Positions 45,345-54,824 of a stretch of DNA of 64,000 nt are shown piece by piece. Position 1 is the stretch's first letter. The number at the start of each line of letters is the position of its first letter. The stretch is taken from assembly GCF_009724245.1 (NCBI RefSeq), contig NZ_WNNK01000003.1, positions 310,001-374,000 on the forward strand, read 5' to 3'. Below the pieces are notes generated by a model, which was not told where the DNA came from, ran no database searches, and worked only from the letters and a program-made list of their open reading frames with translations. The DNA comes from Pseudomonas spelaei (GTDB lineage Bacteria > Pseudomonadota > Gammaproteobacteria > Pseudomonadales > Pseudomonadaceae). A program made the position numbers and the translations under genes.

Positions 45345-45956
45345 TTAATTCAAAGGCCCCAACACCTGCCGATACCGCTCAACCCCCTGAGGCGTCTCAC
45401 GCACCAGGCTGATCTCCATTCCCAGCGGATTCTCCTGCCGATTCCCACTCAATTGCCGCCACCCCTTGTCCGTATCCCAGACCCGCACCTGCACATCACT
45501 CACCTGTTTCAACACCGCCACCGCATCCCGAGGTGCGGGCAGTGGGTACCTGTCCTGTGGCGGCGCAATCGCCCGGTACAAGGTGTCACCCTTGAGCCAC
45601 CAACGTACCCGTTGCAAGCCGGTACCCGGGTTCGCCGCACTGCGGATCAGCTCCAGGCGAAAGCCCTTGCTGTCGGAACTGCGCACGGTCAACGCCGGGA
45701 GCGTGCCCGGCGCAGGGCCGGGATTTTCGGCGTTACCCGGTAGCGCCAGCTCAATCCCGGCCCGCAGGCTGACGTCCTGTTGCAGCTGATTCAGTGCTCG
45801 CAACAGCACTTCGGTCTGTTCGGTGCTGGCCTGCAAGTGGCTGTCAGCGCGGGTGACGCTGTCCAGGCCGCGCCAGGCGATCAGGCTGACCACCGCCATC
45901 AGCATGATCGCCACCATGACCTCGATCAGCGTGAAACCGTTCTGTGCGTTCTTCAT
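45345..45956 (-). CDS. hxcW: Type II secretion minor pseudopilin HxcW (GspJ-like)
   Basis: The 203-residue pseudopilin has its prepilin peptidase site at NG/FTLIEVMVAI (residue 8 mature Phe, Glu at +5). The GspJ-like body is long (MEISLVRETPQGVERYRQV near the end). It forms part of the pseudopilus tip. It overlaps hxcU by ATGA. Confidence 0.85.
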   Translation of the reverse strand: MKNAQNGFTLIEVMVAIMLMAVVSLIAWRGLDSVTRADSHLQASTEQTEVLLRALNQLQQDVSLRAGIELALPGNAENPGPAPGTLPALTVRSSDSKGFRLELIRSAANPGTGLQRVRWWLKGDTLYRAIAPPQDRYPLPAPRDAVAVLKQVSDVQVRVWDTDKGWRQLSGNRQENPLGMEISLVRETPQGVERYRQVLGPLN

Positions 45957-46414
45957 GGCTGGCTCACCACCCGCAGCAAGCCGGCCGCGTCCCGTTGCAG
46001 GCTGAGGCTGTGTTGCCCGTCAGATAGCACCACTTGCAGCGGTGGGTTGATCCATTCGGCATTGAGTATCAGGATTTGCCGGGGCTCGATGCGCACTTGC
46101 ATCGGCGTGCTGTCCCACGGGCGTGGACGCAGTTGCTCGTCGCGGTTGAAGGACTCCACGCCCAGGCCGTCGTCCGTCGGCCGGCTGAAACGAAAGCCCT
46201 TGGCGTCCGCCTGCCAGGTGATTGCCCGGCCATCGGCGCGGGCTTCGGCCTGGGCCACTTGCAACAGTTGGCTCAAGCGTTCGGCGTCCTTGCGCAGCAG
46301 GCGCAGCGGGTCCGGCTTGATGCTCAGGCTGATGGCCGCGCTGGCGATGCCGATGATCACCAGCACCACCATCAGCTCGATCAAGGTGAAGCCCTGCTGT
46401 TTGACTCGGTTCAT
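45953..46414 (-). CDS. hxcU: Type II secretion minor pseudopilin HxcU (GspH-like)
   Basis: The start at 46414 (GGGAG upstream) gives 153 residues with the cleavage site QG/FTLIELMVVL. The GspH-like body is ~120 residues. The longer upstream extension is not conserved-looking. It is divergent from hxcP and coupled to hxcW. Confidence 0.84.
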   Translation of the reverse strand: MNRVKQQGFTLIELMVVLVIIGIASAAISLSIKPDPLRLLRKDAERLSQLLQVAQAEARADGRAITWQADAKGFRFSRPTDDGLGVESFNRDEQLRPRPWDSTPMQVRIEPRQILILNAEWINPPLQVVLSDGQHSLSLQRDAAGLLRVVSQP

Positions 46415-46529
46415 GGTGCGCTCCCTGGCGTTGATCCCATCCTGCATGATGAAGATGATGAGTCTGTGAAATAAAAACGTGCGAATTGACCTGTAGGCTG
46501 TCGGGACGGACAAACAGGAGGTCCCGCCC

Positions 46530-46961
46530 ATGGCATTCGCCCATCGTTTTTCACCCGCCCAGGCCGTCCAGGTGTTGGCTTTGCTGGCGACGCTGGCCGG
46601 GGTGGTGACCTGGACGTCGTTGCTGCTGACGTCCGCCGAGTCCCACACCCCGACGATCGCGCCCCAGGCGCTGGCGGCTCGCAGCGACAACCCGGCGCGG
46701 CAATGGTTTTCCAACGTGCCGGCGCCGCTGGACGTCAAGGTCACCGGCGTCCTGGCGGGTGCCCGTGGCGCGGTGGCGATCCTCAGCCTCAACGACGGCC
46801 CGCCCCGTAGCTTTCTGTCGGGCGAACGGCTCAGCCCAGGGGTACGCCTGGCGGCCATTGAAGGGGATGGGGTGGTGATCGAGCGCGGCAGCGAAAAGGT
46901 CCGGGTGAATCTCGCCAAGCTGCCAGACGGTCCAGCCTTGCCAACGCTCACCCGGCAATAA
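46530..46961 (+). CDS. hxcP: Type II secretion component HxcP (GspC-like)
   Basis: The 143-residue inner-membrane protein has one membrane segment (~13-33) and a periplasmic HR domain (VTGVLAGARGAVAILSL, FLSGERLSPGVRL). It has no PDZ domain, which the Xcp homologue has. It links the inner-membrane platform to the secretin HxcQ. Its promoter region is shared with hxcU. Confidence 0.82.
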   Translation: MAFAHRFSPAQAVQVLALLATLAGVVTWTSLLLTSAESHTPTIAPQALAARSDNPARQWFSNVPAPLDVKVTGVLAGARGAVAILSLNDGPPRSFLSGERLSPGVRLAAIEGDGVVIERGSEKVRVNLAKLPDGPALPTLTRQ

Positions 46962-46967
46962 CCTCAC

Positions 46968-47357
46968 TCACAGCGCTGCTTTCAGGGGCGGGCGCGCCAA
47001 TAAGGTTTCCAGGCGCGCCAGAGGCGGTGCTTCGCGGGTGCTGTCCAACACCTGCACATTGACCCTGAACAGCCGGCCATCAGTGCTGGCAGTGATCACC
47101 TGTTCGCAGCGCAGCTTGAGTCGGCCTTGATCACACTCGAAGACTTTCTTGCCAGGGCTTAAACGGCCCTCAAGGCGTAACTCCGCCAGACGGCTCTGGG
47201 CCGCCAGCAAGGCCATCGACTTGTCCCGCAACAGCCCATTGCTCTGGGTCATCAAGCCTGCCACGCGCACGGCTGCGGCCATCGCCACGGCGATAATCGC
47301 CAGTGCCACCAACACTTCAATCAGGGTAAAGCCTTGCTCGTTGCGAGGGCCGCCCAT
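46968..47357 (-). CDS. hxcV: Type II secretion minor pseudopilin HxcV (GspI-like)
   Basis: The 129-residue protein has the cleavage site QG/FTLIEVLVALAI and the GspI-like short globular part. It is convergent with hxcP and divergent from hxcT, with the same interleaved gene order as I recall from P. aeruginosa PAO1. Confidence 0.84.
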   Translation of the reverse strand: MGGPRNEQGFTLIEVLVALAIIAVAMAAAVRVAGLMTQSNGLLRDKSMALLAAQSRLAELRLEGRLSPGKKVFECDQGRLKLRCEQVITASTDGRLFRVNVQVLDSTREAPPLARLETLLARPPLKAAL

Positions 47358-47505
47358 GACGTGCTCCTGGCCGGGAAACAGCCCCGCAGACTAGCGCCGG
47401 AACTTTACCGATTGGTGACTAAAGCTCCCGAGGATTTTCAATACGACTGACATGTGTTCTTGCAACACTGCGCGGCGAAAAGCACTCAAGCCAAGGAATG
47501 TCGAG

Positions 47506-47955
47506 ATGGATATCGCGCACTTCACGCCCCCATTGCCAGGCCCTCGCGGCCAGCGTGGCTTCACCTTGATCGAGATCATGGTGGTGGTGGTCATTCTCGG
47601 GATCCTGGCCGCGATGGTGGTACCCAAGGTGCTCGATCGGCCGGACCAGGCACGTGCTACGGCGGCCAAGCAAGACATTGGCGGGCTGATGCAGGCGTTG
47701 AAGCTTTACCGTCTCGACCATGGCAGTTATCCGACCATGAACCAGGGCCTGAAGGTGTTGGTGGAGCGTCCGGCGAATGCGAAAGACAGCAACTGGCGCG
47801 CCTACCTTGAACGCTTGCCCAACGACCCTTGGGGTCGGCCTTACCATTACCTCAACCCGGGCGCCAATGGTGAGATCGATGTGTTCTCCCTGGGTGCTGA
47901 CGGCCAACCGGAAGGTGAGGGCGTGAATGCCGATATCGGTTCCTGGCAGCTTTGA
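47506..47955 (+). CDS. hxcT: Type II secretion major pseudopilin HxcT (GspG-like)
   Basis: The start at 47506 (AAGGA upstream) gives 149 residues with the cleavage site RG/FTLIEIMVVVVI and the GspG signature VKALKLYRLDHGSYPT-like (MQALKLYRLDHGSYPTMNQG), DPWGRPYHYLNPG and SLGADGQPEGEG with Ca2+-binding Asp residues. It builds the pseudopilus. Its stop overlaps the hxcX start (TGATG). Confidence 0.9.
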   Translation: MDIAHFTPPLPGPRGQRGFTLIEIMVVVVILGILAAMVVPKVLDRPDQARATAAKQDIGGLMQALKLYRLDHGSYPTMNQGLKVLVERPANAKDSNWRAYLERLPNDPWGRPYHYLNPGANGEIDVFSLGADGQPEGEGVNADIGSWQL

Positions 47956-48914
47956 TGAACGTCCGTTCGCAGCGCGGCATGGCGATTATCAGCGCCTTGC
48001 TGATCGCCGCCGTGGTTGCGGTCATTGCGGGTGCCATGCTCACCCGGCAAACCGTCTTCACCCGTAGCCTGGAAGCCGAGCAACTGCGTATCCAGGGCCG
48101 CTGGGTGTTGCAGGGCGGGCTGGAGATCAGTCGCCAGATGCTCTGGGACGCGCGTCGACGGGATGTCTTGACCCGGCTTGACCAGCCTTGGGCCAGACCC
48201 ATTGTCGGACCCTTGGCGGCGAATATGGGGGCGGCCTTCGAGGGGCACCTGGTCGATGAGCAAGGCAAGTTCAACCTGAGCAACCTGGTCACCCATCAAC
48301 AGGCGGATATGGCCCAACTGCGAAGCTTCGAGCGCTTGTGCCAGTTGATCGGGGTCGATCCCGGCCTCAGTCAGCGCATCAGCCAGCGGGTGATCAGTTC
48401 CTATGATCAACGCTTGAGCAAACCGGGTTCCAGCGGCGCTGGCTTCAATAGCGGTCGAGAGACGTCTCCCGGGGCGGATGGCGACGTGCTGCCAGCCAAA
48501 CGGCCGATGTTGCGCAGCCTGGACGACCTGGCCGATATCGACGGCCTGGGCCCGCGCCTGCTGCAACGGATGGCGTCGTATATCAGCGTGCTGCCCGGCA
48601 ATACCTGGGTCAACGGCAATACCGCCAGTGCCGAAGTGCTCAGTGCCGTGGTACCGGGGCTCGATGTGTCCCGGGCGCGAGCGTTGGTGGCCGAACGTGA
48701 CGGCGGGCGCTGGTTCATCAATCGCGGGGACTTCGTCAACCGCTTGCGCCTGCCGCAGGTGCCGATGGACGAGGTTCAGGTGGGGATTACCAGTGAATGG
48801 TTTCGCCTCCAGGGTCAGGCTCGGCATGAGCAGCGTCGGGTGACGATTGACGCGCTGCTGTATCGCTCCGAAGACCGGCAACCCCAGGTGATCTGGTCAC
48901 GGGTGGGCGCATGA
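47955..48914 (+). CDS. hxcX: Type II secretion minor pseudopilin HxcX (GspK-like)
   Basis: The 319-residue tip pseudopilin has the atypical N-terminus RG/MAIISALLIAAV, and GspK lacks the usual Glu at +5. SAM-like helices and the WVNGNTASAEVLSAVVPG segment follow. It overlaps hxcT by one base and hxcY by ATGA. Confidence 0.86.
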   Translation: MNVRSQRGMAIISALLIAAVVAVIAGAMLTRQTVFTRSLEAEQLRIQGRWVLQGGLEISRQMLWDARRRDVLTRLDQPWARPIVGPLAANMGAAFEGHLVDEQGKFNLSNLVTHQQADMAQLRSFERLCQLIGVDPGLSQRISQRVISSYDQRLSKPGSSGAGFNSGRETSPGADGDVLPAKRPMLRSLDDLADIDGLGPRLLQRMASYISVLPGNTWVNGNTASAEVLSAVVPGLDVSRARALVAERDGGRWFINRGDFVNRLRLPQVPMDEVQVGITSEWFRLQGQARHEQRRVTIDALLYRSEDRQPQVIWSRVGA

Positions 48915-50062
48915 GTCGCCTGCGTATTGCCTTGCCGCCGCTGGATCAGTTAGACGTCGAAAGCCAGGTGCAATTCGTCCGGCTGGACCGCGCCGGACGC
49001 GTCACAGATGAGGGCCGCAGCAGCCTGGCGCAGCTGGGGCAGGCGCAGAAGAAGGCGGTGGCGGCCGAGTGTTTTCTGCACCCACGGGACAGCCAACTGG
49101 CCAGCCTGGAATTACCGCAGTTACCGGCCGCGAAAGTGGCGGCGGCGGTTGCCTGTGCGGCCCAGGCGTTGATTCTGGGACCGATCGAACAGATGCACGT
49201 CGCCCACGGTCCTCGGGAGACTAGCGGCCTGGTGCAGGTGGGCTGGCTGCCCCTGGCGGGCCTTGAGCAGTTGCATCGGGTCTTGACCCAGGCACAGTTG
49301 AACGTGCACGGCCTGTACCCGGCGCCGTATGCCTTGCCGGTACCTACTGCCGGTCAATTGAGCGTCGCGCTGGTCGATGAGCAGTTGTTGCTGCGCCACA
49401 GTCTGCAACAGGGCGCAGTGCACCCATTGGGGCCACAGGCGCTGGACGAGTTGCAGCGCAGCGGTGCTGACCTGCACCAGGTAGCAGAAGGCGCAACGCA
49501 GTTGAGTGGAACGCCGCCGACCTGGGGCCTGCATGGCCGGCTCAAGGCAGCGGATGCCGGTGCTGCCGGCTGGGGCAGGGCACTGGCCTTCAGTGCGTTG
49601 GCGCTGGCGGTCTGGACCCTGGGGCTGAACCTGTATGCCGCGCGCCAGGTCGATGAGGGGCAGCGACTCAAGGCGCAAATGAGTCAGCAGGTCAAACAGG
49701 CCTTCCCCGAACTGTCGATCATTCTCAACCCCTTGCAGCAGGCCCGCCAACAACTGGCCGCGCGTCAGAATGGCGCGGCCGGCGATCCCGGTCAGCGTTT
49801 CACCAGCCTGCTGCAACTGGCGGGCAGCAACATGCCGTTCATGGTGGGCAGCGTCGAAATCCTGGTCTTCGAGCAAGGCCGGCTGCATCTGAGCCTGCTG
49901 GCTGACAGTCGTAGCCCTGCCGTGGAGGGTGACTGGCAAGCGACGTTGGCCGAGGCCGGTTTCAGCGCCACGCGCGACGACCAGGGCTGGACCCTGATGC
50001 CGGCCAACGAACAGCTCGACGCCGATGAGTCTGCTGCAGACGACGAGGATGACGATGAATAA
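48911..50062 (+). CDS. hxcY: Type II secretion component HxcY (GspL-like)
   Basis: The 383-residue protein has an actin-like cytoplasmic domain (~1-220), one membrane segment (ALAFSALALAVWTLGLNLYA, ~231-250), and a ferredoxin-like periplasmic part ending in an acidic tail (DADESAADDEDDDE). It binds the ATPase HxcR and the HxcZ partner. It overlaps hxcX and hxcZ. Confidence 0.84.
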   Translation: MSRLRIALPPLDQLDVESQVQFVRLDRAGRVTDEGRSSLAQLGQAQKKAVAAECFLHPRDSQLASLELPQLPAAKVAAAVACAAQALILGPIEQMHVAHGPRETSGLVQVGWLPLAGLEQLHRVLTQAQLNVHGLYPAPYALPVPTAGQLSVALVDEQLLLRHSLQQGAVHPLGPQALDELQRSGADLHQVAEGATQLSGTPPTWGLHGRLKAADAGAAGWGRALAFSALALAVWTLGLNLYAARQVDEGQRLKAQMSQQVKQAFPELSIILNPLQQARQQLAARQNGAAGDPGQRFTSLLQLAGSNMPFMVGSVEILVFEQGRLHLSLLADSRSPAVEGDWQATLAEAGFSATRDDQGWTLMPANEQLDADESAADDEDDDE

Positions 50063-50612
50063 CGCCGCGTATCGCGCTCGCTGGCAACATCTGCGCAGCC
50101 AGGGCCAGGTGTTCTGGAAGGGTCTGGCCTTGCGGGAAAAACGCTTGCTCACTGGCGCAGCCCTGGTGCTGGTCAGCCTGCTGTCGTGGCTGCTGCTGAT
50201 CCAGCCACCGCTGAAGAAGCTTGATTACTGGCAAACTGAAACCCCGAAACTGCGGACCCAGGCCGAGACCTTGCAGGCGCTGTTACAGACCGCCACCCCA
50301 AACCCGCGCATCCTCGCCGGGCAAGACCTGGAGGCCGCCCTGCGCCAGGCCCTCGACGACGCCGGGCTCAAGGGACGCTATCAATTACAGGTCGCCGAAG
50401 ACGCTGCCCCAGGCAGTTGGCGCCTGACCTTTCAAGAGGCCCCGGCTGAGGCTGTTGTGGGCTGGCTGCTGGACAATACCCGCGCATTTTCCCTGGACGT
50501 GTCCGAGGCCCGTTTGCAACGAGCAGGCACGGCCACCGCTGAAGACTCGGCCGGCACATTGTCCGGCACCGTTCGCATGGATCAGGCGCCTGGCGCTAAG
50601 GAAGCTTCATGA
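50055..50612 (+). CDS. hxcZ: Type II secretion component HxcZ (GspM-like)
   Basis: The start ATG 50055 (GAGG upstream) gives 185 residues with one membrane segment (LLTGAALVLVSLLSWLLLI, ~31-49) and a small periplasmic ferredoxin-like domain (DLEAALRQALDDAGLKG). It partners HxcY. It starts inside the end of hxcY and overlaps hxcQ by ATGA. Confidence 0.82.
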   Translation: MNNAAYRARWQHLRSQGQVFWKGLALREKRLLTGAALVLVSLLSWLLLIQPPLKKLDYWQTETPKLRTQAETLQALLQTATPNPRILAGQDLEAALRQALDDAGLKGRYQLQVAEDAAPGSWRLTFQEAPAEAVVGWLLDNTRAFSLDVSEARLQRAGTATAEDSAGTLSGTVRMDQAPGAKEAS

Positions 50613-52963
50613 AGTGGTCTGTTTCCAACGCTGCGCGCTGCCGCACGGTCGCGCCCCTGTTGCTGCTGGCATTGGGTGCGTGCAGCACCGGCCAATCACC
50701 GACCCCCAAGCCCTTGCTGGTGGACAGTGAACTCGGCCAGCCTTTGGCCGATACCCGACGTAGCGGTGACACAACGCTCGACCATAAACCGACGGTCAGC
50801 CCACTGGAACAACGGCCTCGGGTGCTGCATCCGGTGACCAACAACGCCCGTGGCCATGCCGTCGCCCCCAGCAGGGCGGTGCCCAACCCCTTGGGTGATC
50901 AGCCGGTGCAATTGAACTTTGTCGACGCCGATATCCAGGCGGTGGTCCGGGCTTTGTCCCGTGCCACGGGTCAGCAATTTCTGGTGGACCCGCGGGTCAA
51001 GGGTAACTTGACCCTGGTCAGCGAAGGCCAGGTACCGGCGCACCAGGCCTACGACATGTTGCTGGCGGCGCTGCGCATGCAGGGCTTCAGCGTGGTGGAC
51101 GTCGGCGGGGTCTCCCAGGTGGTGCCGGAGGCCGATGCCAAACTGTTGGGAGGGCCGATCTACGCGCCTGGCAGCCCGGGTGGCAATGGCATGCAGACCC
51201 GCACCTTTCGCCTGCAATACGAAAACGCAGTCAACCTGATCCCGGTACTGCGCCCGATTGTTTCGCCGAACAACCCGATCAACGCGTACCCCGGCAACAA
51301 CAGCATCGTCATTACCGATTACGCCGAGAACCTGACACGGGTGGCGCAAATCATCGCCGGCATCGACACCCCGAGCGCCATCGACACCGATGTGGTGGCG
51401 GTGCAGAACGGCATTGCCGTGGACATCGCGGCGATGGTCTCTGAACTGTTGGAAAACCAGGGCGCCGACCAGACCCAGAAAATCAATGTGATCGGCGACC
51501 CGCGCTCCAATTCGATCATCATTCGTGCCGGCAGCCCGGAGCGCACGGAGTTGGCGCGTAACCTGATCTACAAACTGGACAATGCCCAGAGCAACCCGAG
51601 CAATATGCACGTGGTGTACCTGCGCAACGCCCAGGCCGGCAAGTTGGCTCAGTCCCTGCGCGGCTTGTTGACCGGTGAAAGCGAGAGTGGCACCGGCGAC
51701 AACGGGCGCTCGAAACTGAGCAGCATGGGCGCTACCACGCAGGGCGGCCAGGGCGCTGCGCAAAACAGCAGCGGCACGCCCACCGGCAGTGGCAGTTCCT
51801 CAGGTTCAAGCGGCTATGGCCAAGGCGCGAGCGCTTCCAGCAGCCAGGGTGCAAGCCCTTCGGCAAGCGACCAGAACACCGCGTTCAGCGCCGGTGGCGT
51901 GACGATCCAGGCGGATGCCACCACCAACACCTTGCTGATCTCGGCGCCTGATCCGCTGTACCGCAACCTGCGGGAAGTCATCGACATGCTCGACCAGCGC
52001 CGGGCCCAGGTGGTGATCGAAAGCCTGATTGTGGAAGTGGGCGAGGACGATGCCAGCGAATTCGGCGTGCAGTGGCAGGCCGGTAATCTGGGCGGTAAGG
52101 GTGGCTTTGGCGGGGTCAACCTCGGTGGCAGTGGCCTTAATGGCTCGCCCAACAGCAAGACCAGCATCGACGTGCTGCCCAAGGGCCTGAACATTGGGCT
52201 GGTCAACGGTAGCGTCGACATTCCGGGGATCGGCAAGGTACTCGACCTCAAGGTCCTGGCCCGGGCGCTGAAGAGCAAGGGCGGCACCAATGTGTTGTCG
52301 ACGCCGAACTTGCTGACCCTGGATAACGAAGCGGCGAGTATTTTTGTCGGGCAGACCATTCCGTTTGTCACCGGCAGCTATGTGACCGGCGGCGGCGGCA
52401 CCAGCAATAACCCGTTCCAGACGGTGCAGCGCGAGGAGGTGGGGCTCAAGCTCAATGTGCGGCCGCAGATTTCCGAGGGCGGTACGGTCAAGCTGGATAT
52501 CTACCAGGAGGTCAGCAGTGTCGATCCGCGGGCCTCGGTGGAGGCCGGGACGGTCACTAAAAAGCGCGCGATCGACACCAGTATCCTGCTGGATGACGGG
52601 CAGATCATGGTGCTGGGGGGGTTGTTGCAGGATGGCTATAGCCAGAGCAATGACGCGGTGCCGTGGTTGTCGGATATCCCCGGATTGGGTGCGTTGTTCC
52701 GGAATGAAAGCCGCAGTGTGACCAAGACCAACCTGATGGTGTTTTTGCGGCCTTACATCATTCGCGATGCGGCAGCGGGGCGCAGCGTGACGTTGAACCG
52801 CTATGAGTTTATGCGCCGGGCCCAAGGGCAATTGCAGCCGGAGCGCAGTTGGGCGATGCCGGATGTGCAGGCGCCGCAGTTGCCTTCGGTGGAGAAGGCG
52901 ATCCCGGGGGCGACGCGGGCGGTGATCAGGGCGGTGCCGATTGAGGGGAGTGCGCGCCAGTGA
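50609..52963 (+). CDS. hxcQ: Type II secretion lipo-secretin HxcQ (GspD-like)
   Basis: The 784-residue outer-membrane channel has a lipobox LALGAC (Cys ~25), matching the known self-piloting HxcQ liposecretin. N-domains follow (VQLNFVDADIQAVVRALSR and repeats), then a Ser/Gly-rich linker (~390-430), and the secretin core with VPWLSDIPGLGALF and ALKSKGGTNVLSTPNLLT. It overlaps hxcZ by ATGA. About 440 non-coding bases with repeats separate it from hxcR. Confidence 0.92.
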   Translation: MKWSVSNAARCRTVAPLLLLALGACSTGQSPTPKPLLVDSELGQPLADTRRSGDTTLDHKPTVSPLEQRPRVLHPVTNNARGHAVAPSRAVPNPLGDQPVQLNFVDADIQAVVRALSRATGQQFLVDPRVKGNLTLVSEGQVPAHQAYDMLLAALRMQGFSVVDVGGVSQVVPEADAKLLGGPIYAPGSPGGNGMQTRTFRLQYENAVNLIPVLRPIVSPNNPINAYPGNNSIVITDYAENLTRVAQIIAGIDTPSAIDTDVVAVQNGIAVDIAAMVSELLENQGADQTQKINVIGDPRSNSIIIRAGSPERTELARNLIYKLDNAQSNPSNMHVVYLRNAQAGKLAQSLRGLLTGESESGTGDNGRSKLSSMGATTQGGQGAAQNSSGTPTGSGSSSGSSGYGQGASASSSQGASPSASDQNTAFSAGGVTIQADATTNTLLISAPDPLYRNLREVIDMLDQRRAQVVIESLIVEVGEDDASEFGVQWQAGNLGGKGGFGGVNLGGSGLNGSPNSKTSIDVLPKGLNIGLVNGSVDIPGIGKVLDLKVLARALKSKGGTNVLSTPNLLTLDNEAASIFVGQTIPFVTGSYVTGGGGTSNNPFQTVQREEVGLKLNVRPQISEGGTVKLDIYQEVSSVDPRASVEAGTVTKKRAIDTSILLDDGQIMVLGGLLQDGYSQSNDAVPWLSDIPGLGALFRNESRSVTKTNLMVFLRPYIIRDAAAGRSVTLNRYEFMRRAQGQLQPERSWAMPDVQAPQLPSVEKAIPGATRAVIRAVPIEGSARQ

Positions 52964-52979
52964 TGATGACTGAGTACTT

Positions 52980-53300
52980 CTGTGGGAGCTGTCGAGCCTT
53001 GGCGAGGCTGCGATGGCGGCCTGACAGCCGACCTTTATTTTTAGGCGGCGCACATATCCATTCTTGCGGTAACGGCGGCCTATGGTTCCGCCCTTACGGC
53101 GGGTCACTTTTGGCAAACGCCCCAAAAGTAACCAAAAAGTCTTGCCCCACCTATCGGCCCCTCGCTGGGGCTCCGGGTACCCTCACTCCGGCATTGCTCC
53201 GTGGGTCGCCGCGATGGGCCATCCTTGGCCCAGCGCGGCTAAACCGGCATCCCTGCCGGTTTACCCACTGCACAACGCCTGCGTTCGGCCTCTGGTTAAT
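52980..53300. repeat. REP plus dispersed repeat inserted between hxcQ and hxcR
   Basis: A single REP arm of the GTGGGAGCTGTCGAGCC family (~52982-53015) is followed by a block starting near TTACGGCGGGTCACTTTTGG (53093) with CCCCAAAAGTAACCAAAAAG, which I recognise as a widespread Pseudomonas intergenic repeat. ORFs across it are spurious. The insertion splits an otherwise tight hxc operon. Confidence 0.6.
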
Positions 53301-53331
53301 GGGGCCGGTAGATCAGGAGCAAGATCAAAAA

Positions 53332-53361
53332 CCAAAGCCAAAGCCAAAGCCAAAGCCAAAG
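53332..53361 (+). repeat. Hexanucleotide repeat (CCAAAG)5
   Basis: Five perfect CCAAAG units are followed by a degenerate one (CCAAGC). It ends ~45 bases before the hxcR start, outside coding sequence, so length change could alter hxcR translation or transcript folding. Confidence 0.8.
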
Positions 53362-53405
53362 CCAAGCAAAAGCGAGATGAACGCGCTCCGCCAGGGAGTT
53401 ATTTC

Positions 53406-54824
53406 ATGAGCTTGCTCCCTTACGTCTGGGCCAAGTCCCAGCGCATCCTCCTGCGCCCGGGTGAGGAGGGCCCGTTGCTGACCATTTGCCCCTCGACCCC
53501 TGGCTGGTCCATCAACGAAGTCCAGCGCCAGTTCGGTCCAACTTCTCTGGAGCACGTGCGCGATGACGAACTCGACGGCCTGCTGGCCAGCGCCTACGCC
53601 GACACCGGCAGCGCCGCCGCCGTGGTGGGCGCCGCTGAGAACGAAGTCGACCTCGACCGCTTGATGCAAGACATGCCGGAAATCACCGACTTGCTGGACA
53701 CCCAGGACGGCGCGCCGGTGATTCGCATGATCAACGCCTTGCTCACCCAGGCCGCCCGCGACGAAGCCAGTGACATCCACATCGAGCCCTATGAAAGTCA
53801 CTCAGTGGTGCGCTACCGCGTCGACGGCACCCTGCGTGATGTGGTGTCGCCCCGCAAGGCGTTGCATGGCGCGTTGGTGTCGCGGATCAAGATCATGGCC
53901 CAGCTCGACATCGCCGAGAAACGTCTGCCCCAGGACGGTCGCATCGCCCTGAGGGTCGCGGGGCGGCCCATTGATATTCGGGTGTCGACGGTACCCACCG
54001 GCCATGGCGAACGGGTGGTGATGCGGCTGCTGGACAAGCAGGCCGGGCGCCTGCAACTGGAAACCCTGGGCATGGAAGCGCAACTGTTGGCCAGGCTCGA
54101 TACGCTGATCCGCCAACCCCACGGCATCGTGCTGGTGACCGGGCCTACGGGCAGCGGCAAGACCACCAGTTTGTACGCCGCCCTCGCGCGGCTGGATGCC
54201 AGCACCAGCAATATCCTCACTGTAGAAGACCCGGTGGAATACGACTTGCCGGGTATCAGCCAGATTCAGGTCAACGCCAAGATCGACATGACGTTCGCCC
54301 TGGCCTTGCGGGCGATTTTGCGTCAGGACCCGGACATCATCATGATCGGTGAAATTCGTGATCTGGAAACCGCACAAATCGCCGTGCAGGCCTCGCTGAC
54401 CGGGCACTTGGTGCTCGCCACCCTGCACACCAATGACGCGGTGTCGGCGGTCAACCGGTTGATCGACATGGGTGTCGAACCCTTTCTGTTGGCCTCATCC
54501 CTGCTCGGCGTATTGGCCCAGCGCCTGGTGCGCCGCCTGTGCCCGCACTGTAAGGAAGAGGACCCAGCAAACCCCGGCACCTGGCGTCCGGTGGGTTGTG
54601 CTCACTGCAACCAGATCGGCTACAGCGGTCGAACAGGCATCCACGAGTTGTTCTGTATTGACGATGACCTGCGTGGCCTGATCCACCAAGGCGCCGGTGA
54701 GCAGGACCTGCGGGCCGCCGCGCGACGGGCGGGGATGTTGAGCATGCGTGAGGACGGCGAGCGCTGGGTGCGCAGCGGCGCCACCGCACCTGAAGAAATC
54801 CTGCGTGTGACACGGGACGCCTGA
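53406..54824 (+). CDS. hxcR: Type II secretion ATPase HxcR (GspE-like)
   Basis: The start at 53406 (GGGAG upstream) gives 472 residues. It carries Walker A GPTGSGKTTSLY (~245-256), an Asp box, a His box, and the Walker B-like IIMIGEIRDLETA. The C-terminal tetra-Cys zinc motif (CPHC...CAHC, ~378-400) is complete. It powers pseudopilus assembly. The hxcS start overlaps its stop (TGATG). Confidence 0.92.
   Translation: MSLLPYVWAKSQRILLRPGEEGPLLTICPSTPGWSINEVQRQFGPTSLEHVRDDELDGLLASAYADTGSAAAVVGAAENEVDLDRLMQDMPEITDLLDTQDGAPVIRMINALLTQAARDEASDIHIEPYESHSVVRYRVDGTLRDVVSPRKALHGALVSRIKIMAQLDIAEKRLPQDGRIALRVAGRPIDIRVSTVPTGHGERVVMRLLDKQAGRLQLETLGMEAQLLARLDTLIRQPHGIVLVTGPTGSGKTTSLYAALARLDASTSNILTVEDPVEYDLPGISQIQVNAKIDMTFALALRAILRQDPDIIMIGEIRDLETAQIAVQASLTGHLVLATLHTNDAVSAVNRLIDMGVEPFLLASSLLGVLAQRLVRRLCPHCKEEDPANPGTWRPVGCAHCNQIGYSGRTGIHELFCIDDDLRGLIHQGAGEQDLRAAARRAGMLSMREDGERWVRSGATAPEEILRVTRDA

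Noticed and set aside
52960..53409. Open frame across the hxcQ-hxcR gap (with ANAPKVTKKS-like residues)
   Set aside because: Its sequence is the translation of a dispersed Pseudomonas repeat and a hexanucleotide repeat (KPKPKP), a commonly mis-called ORF.
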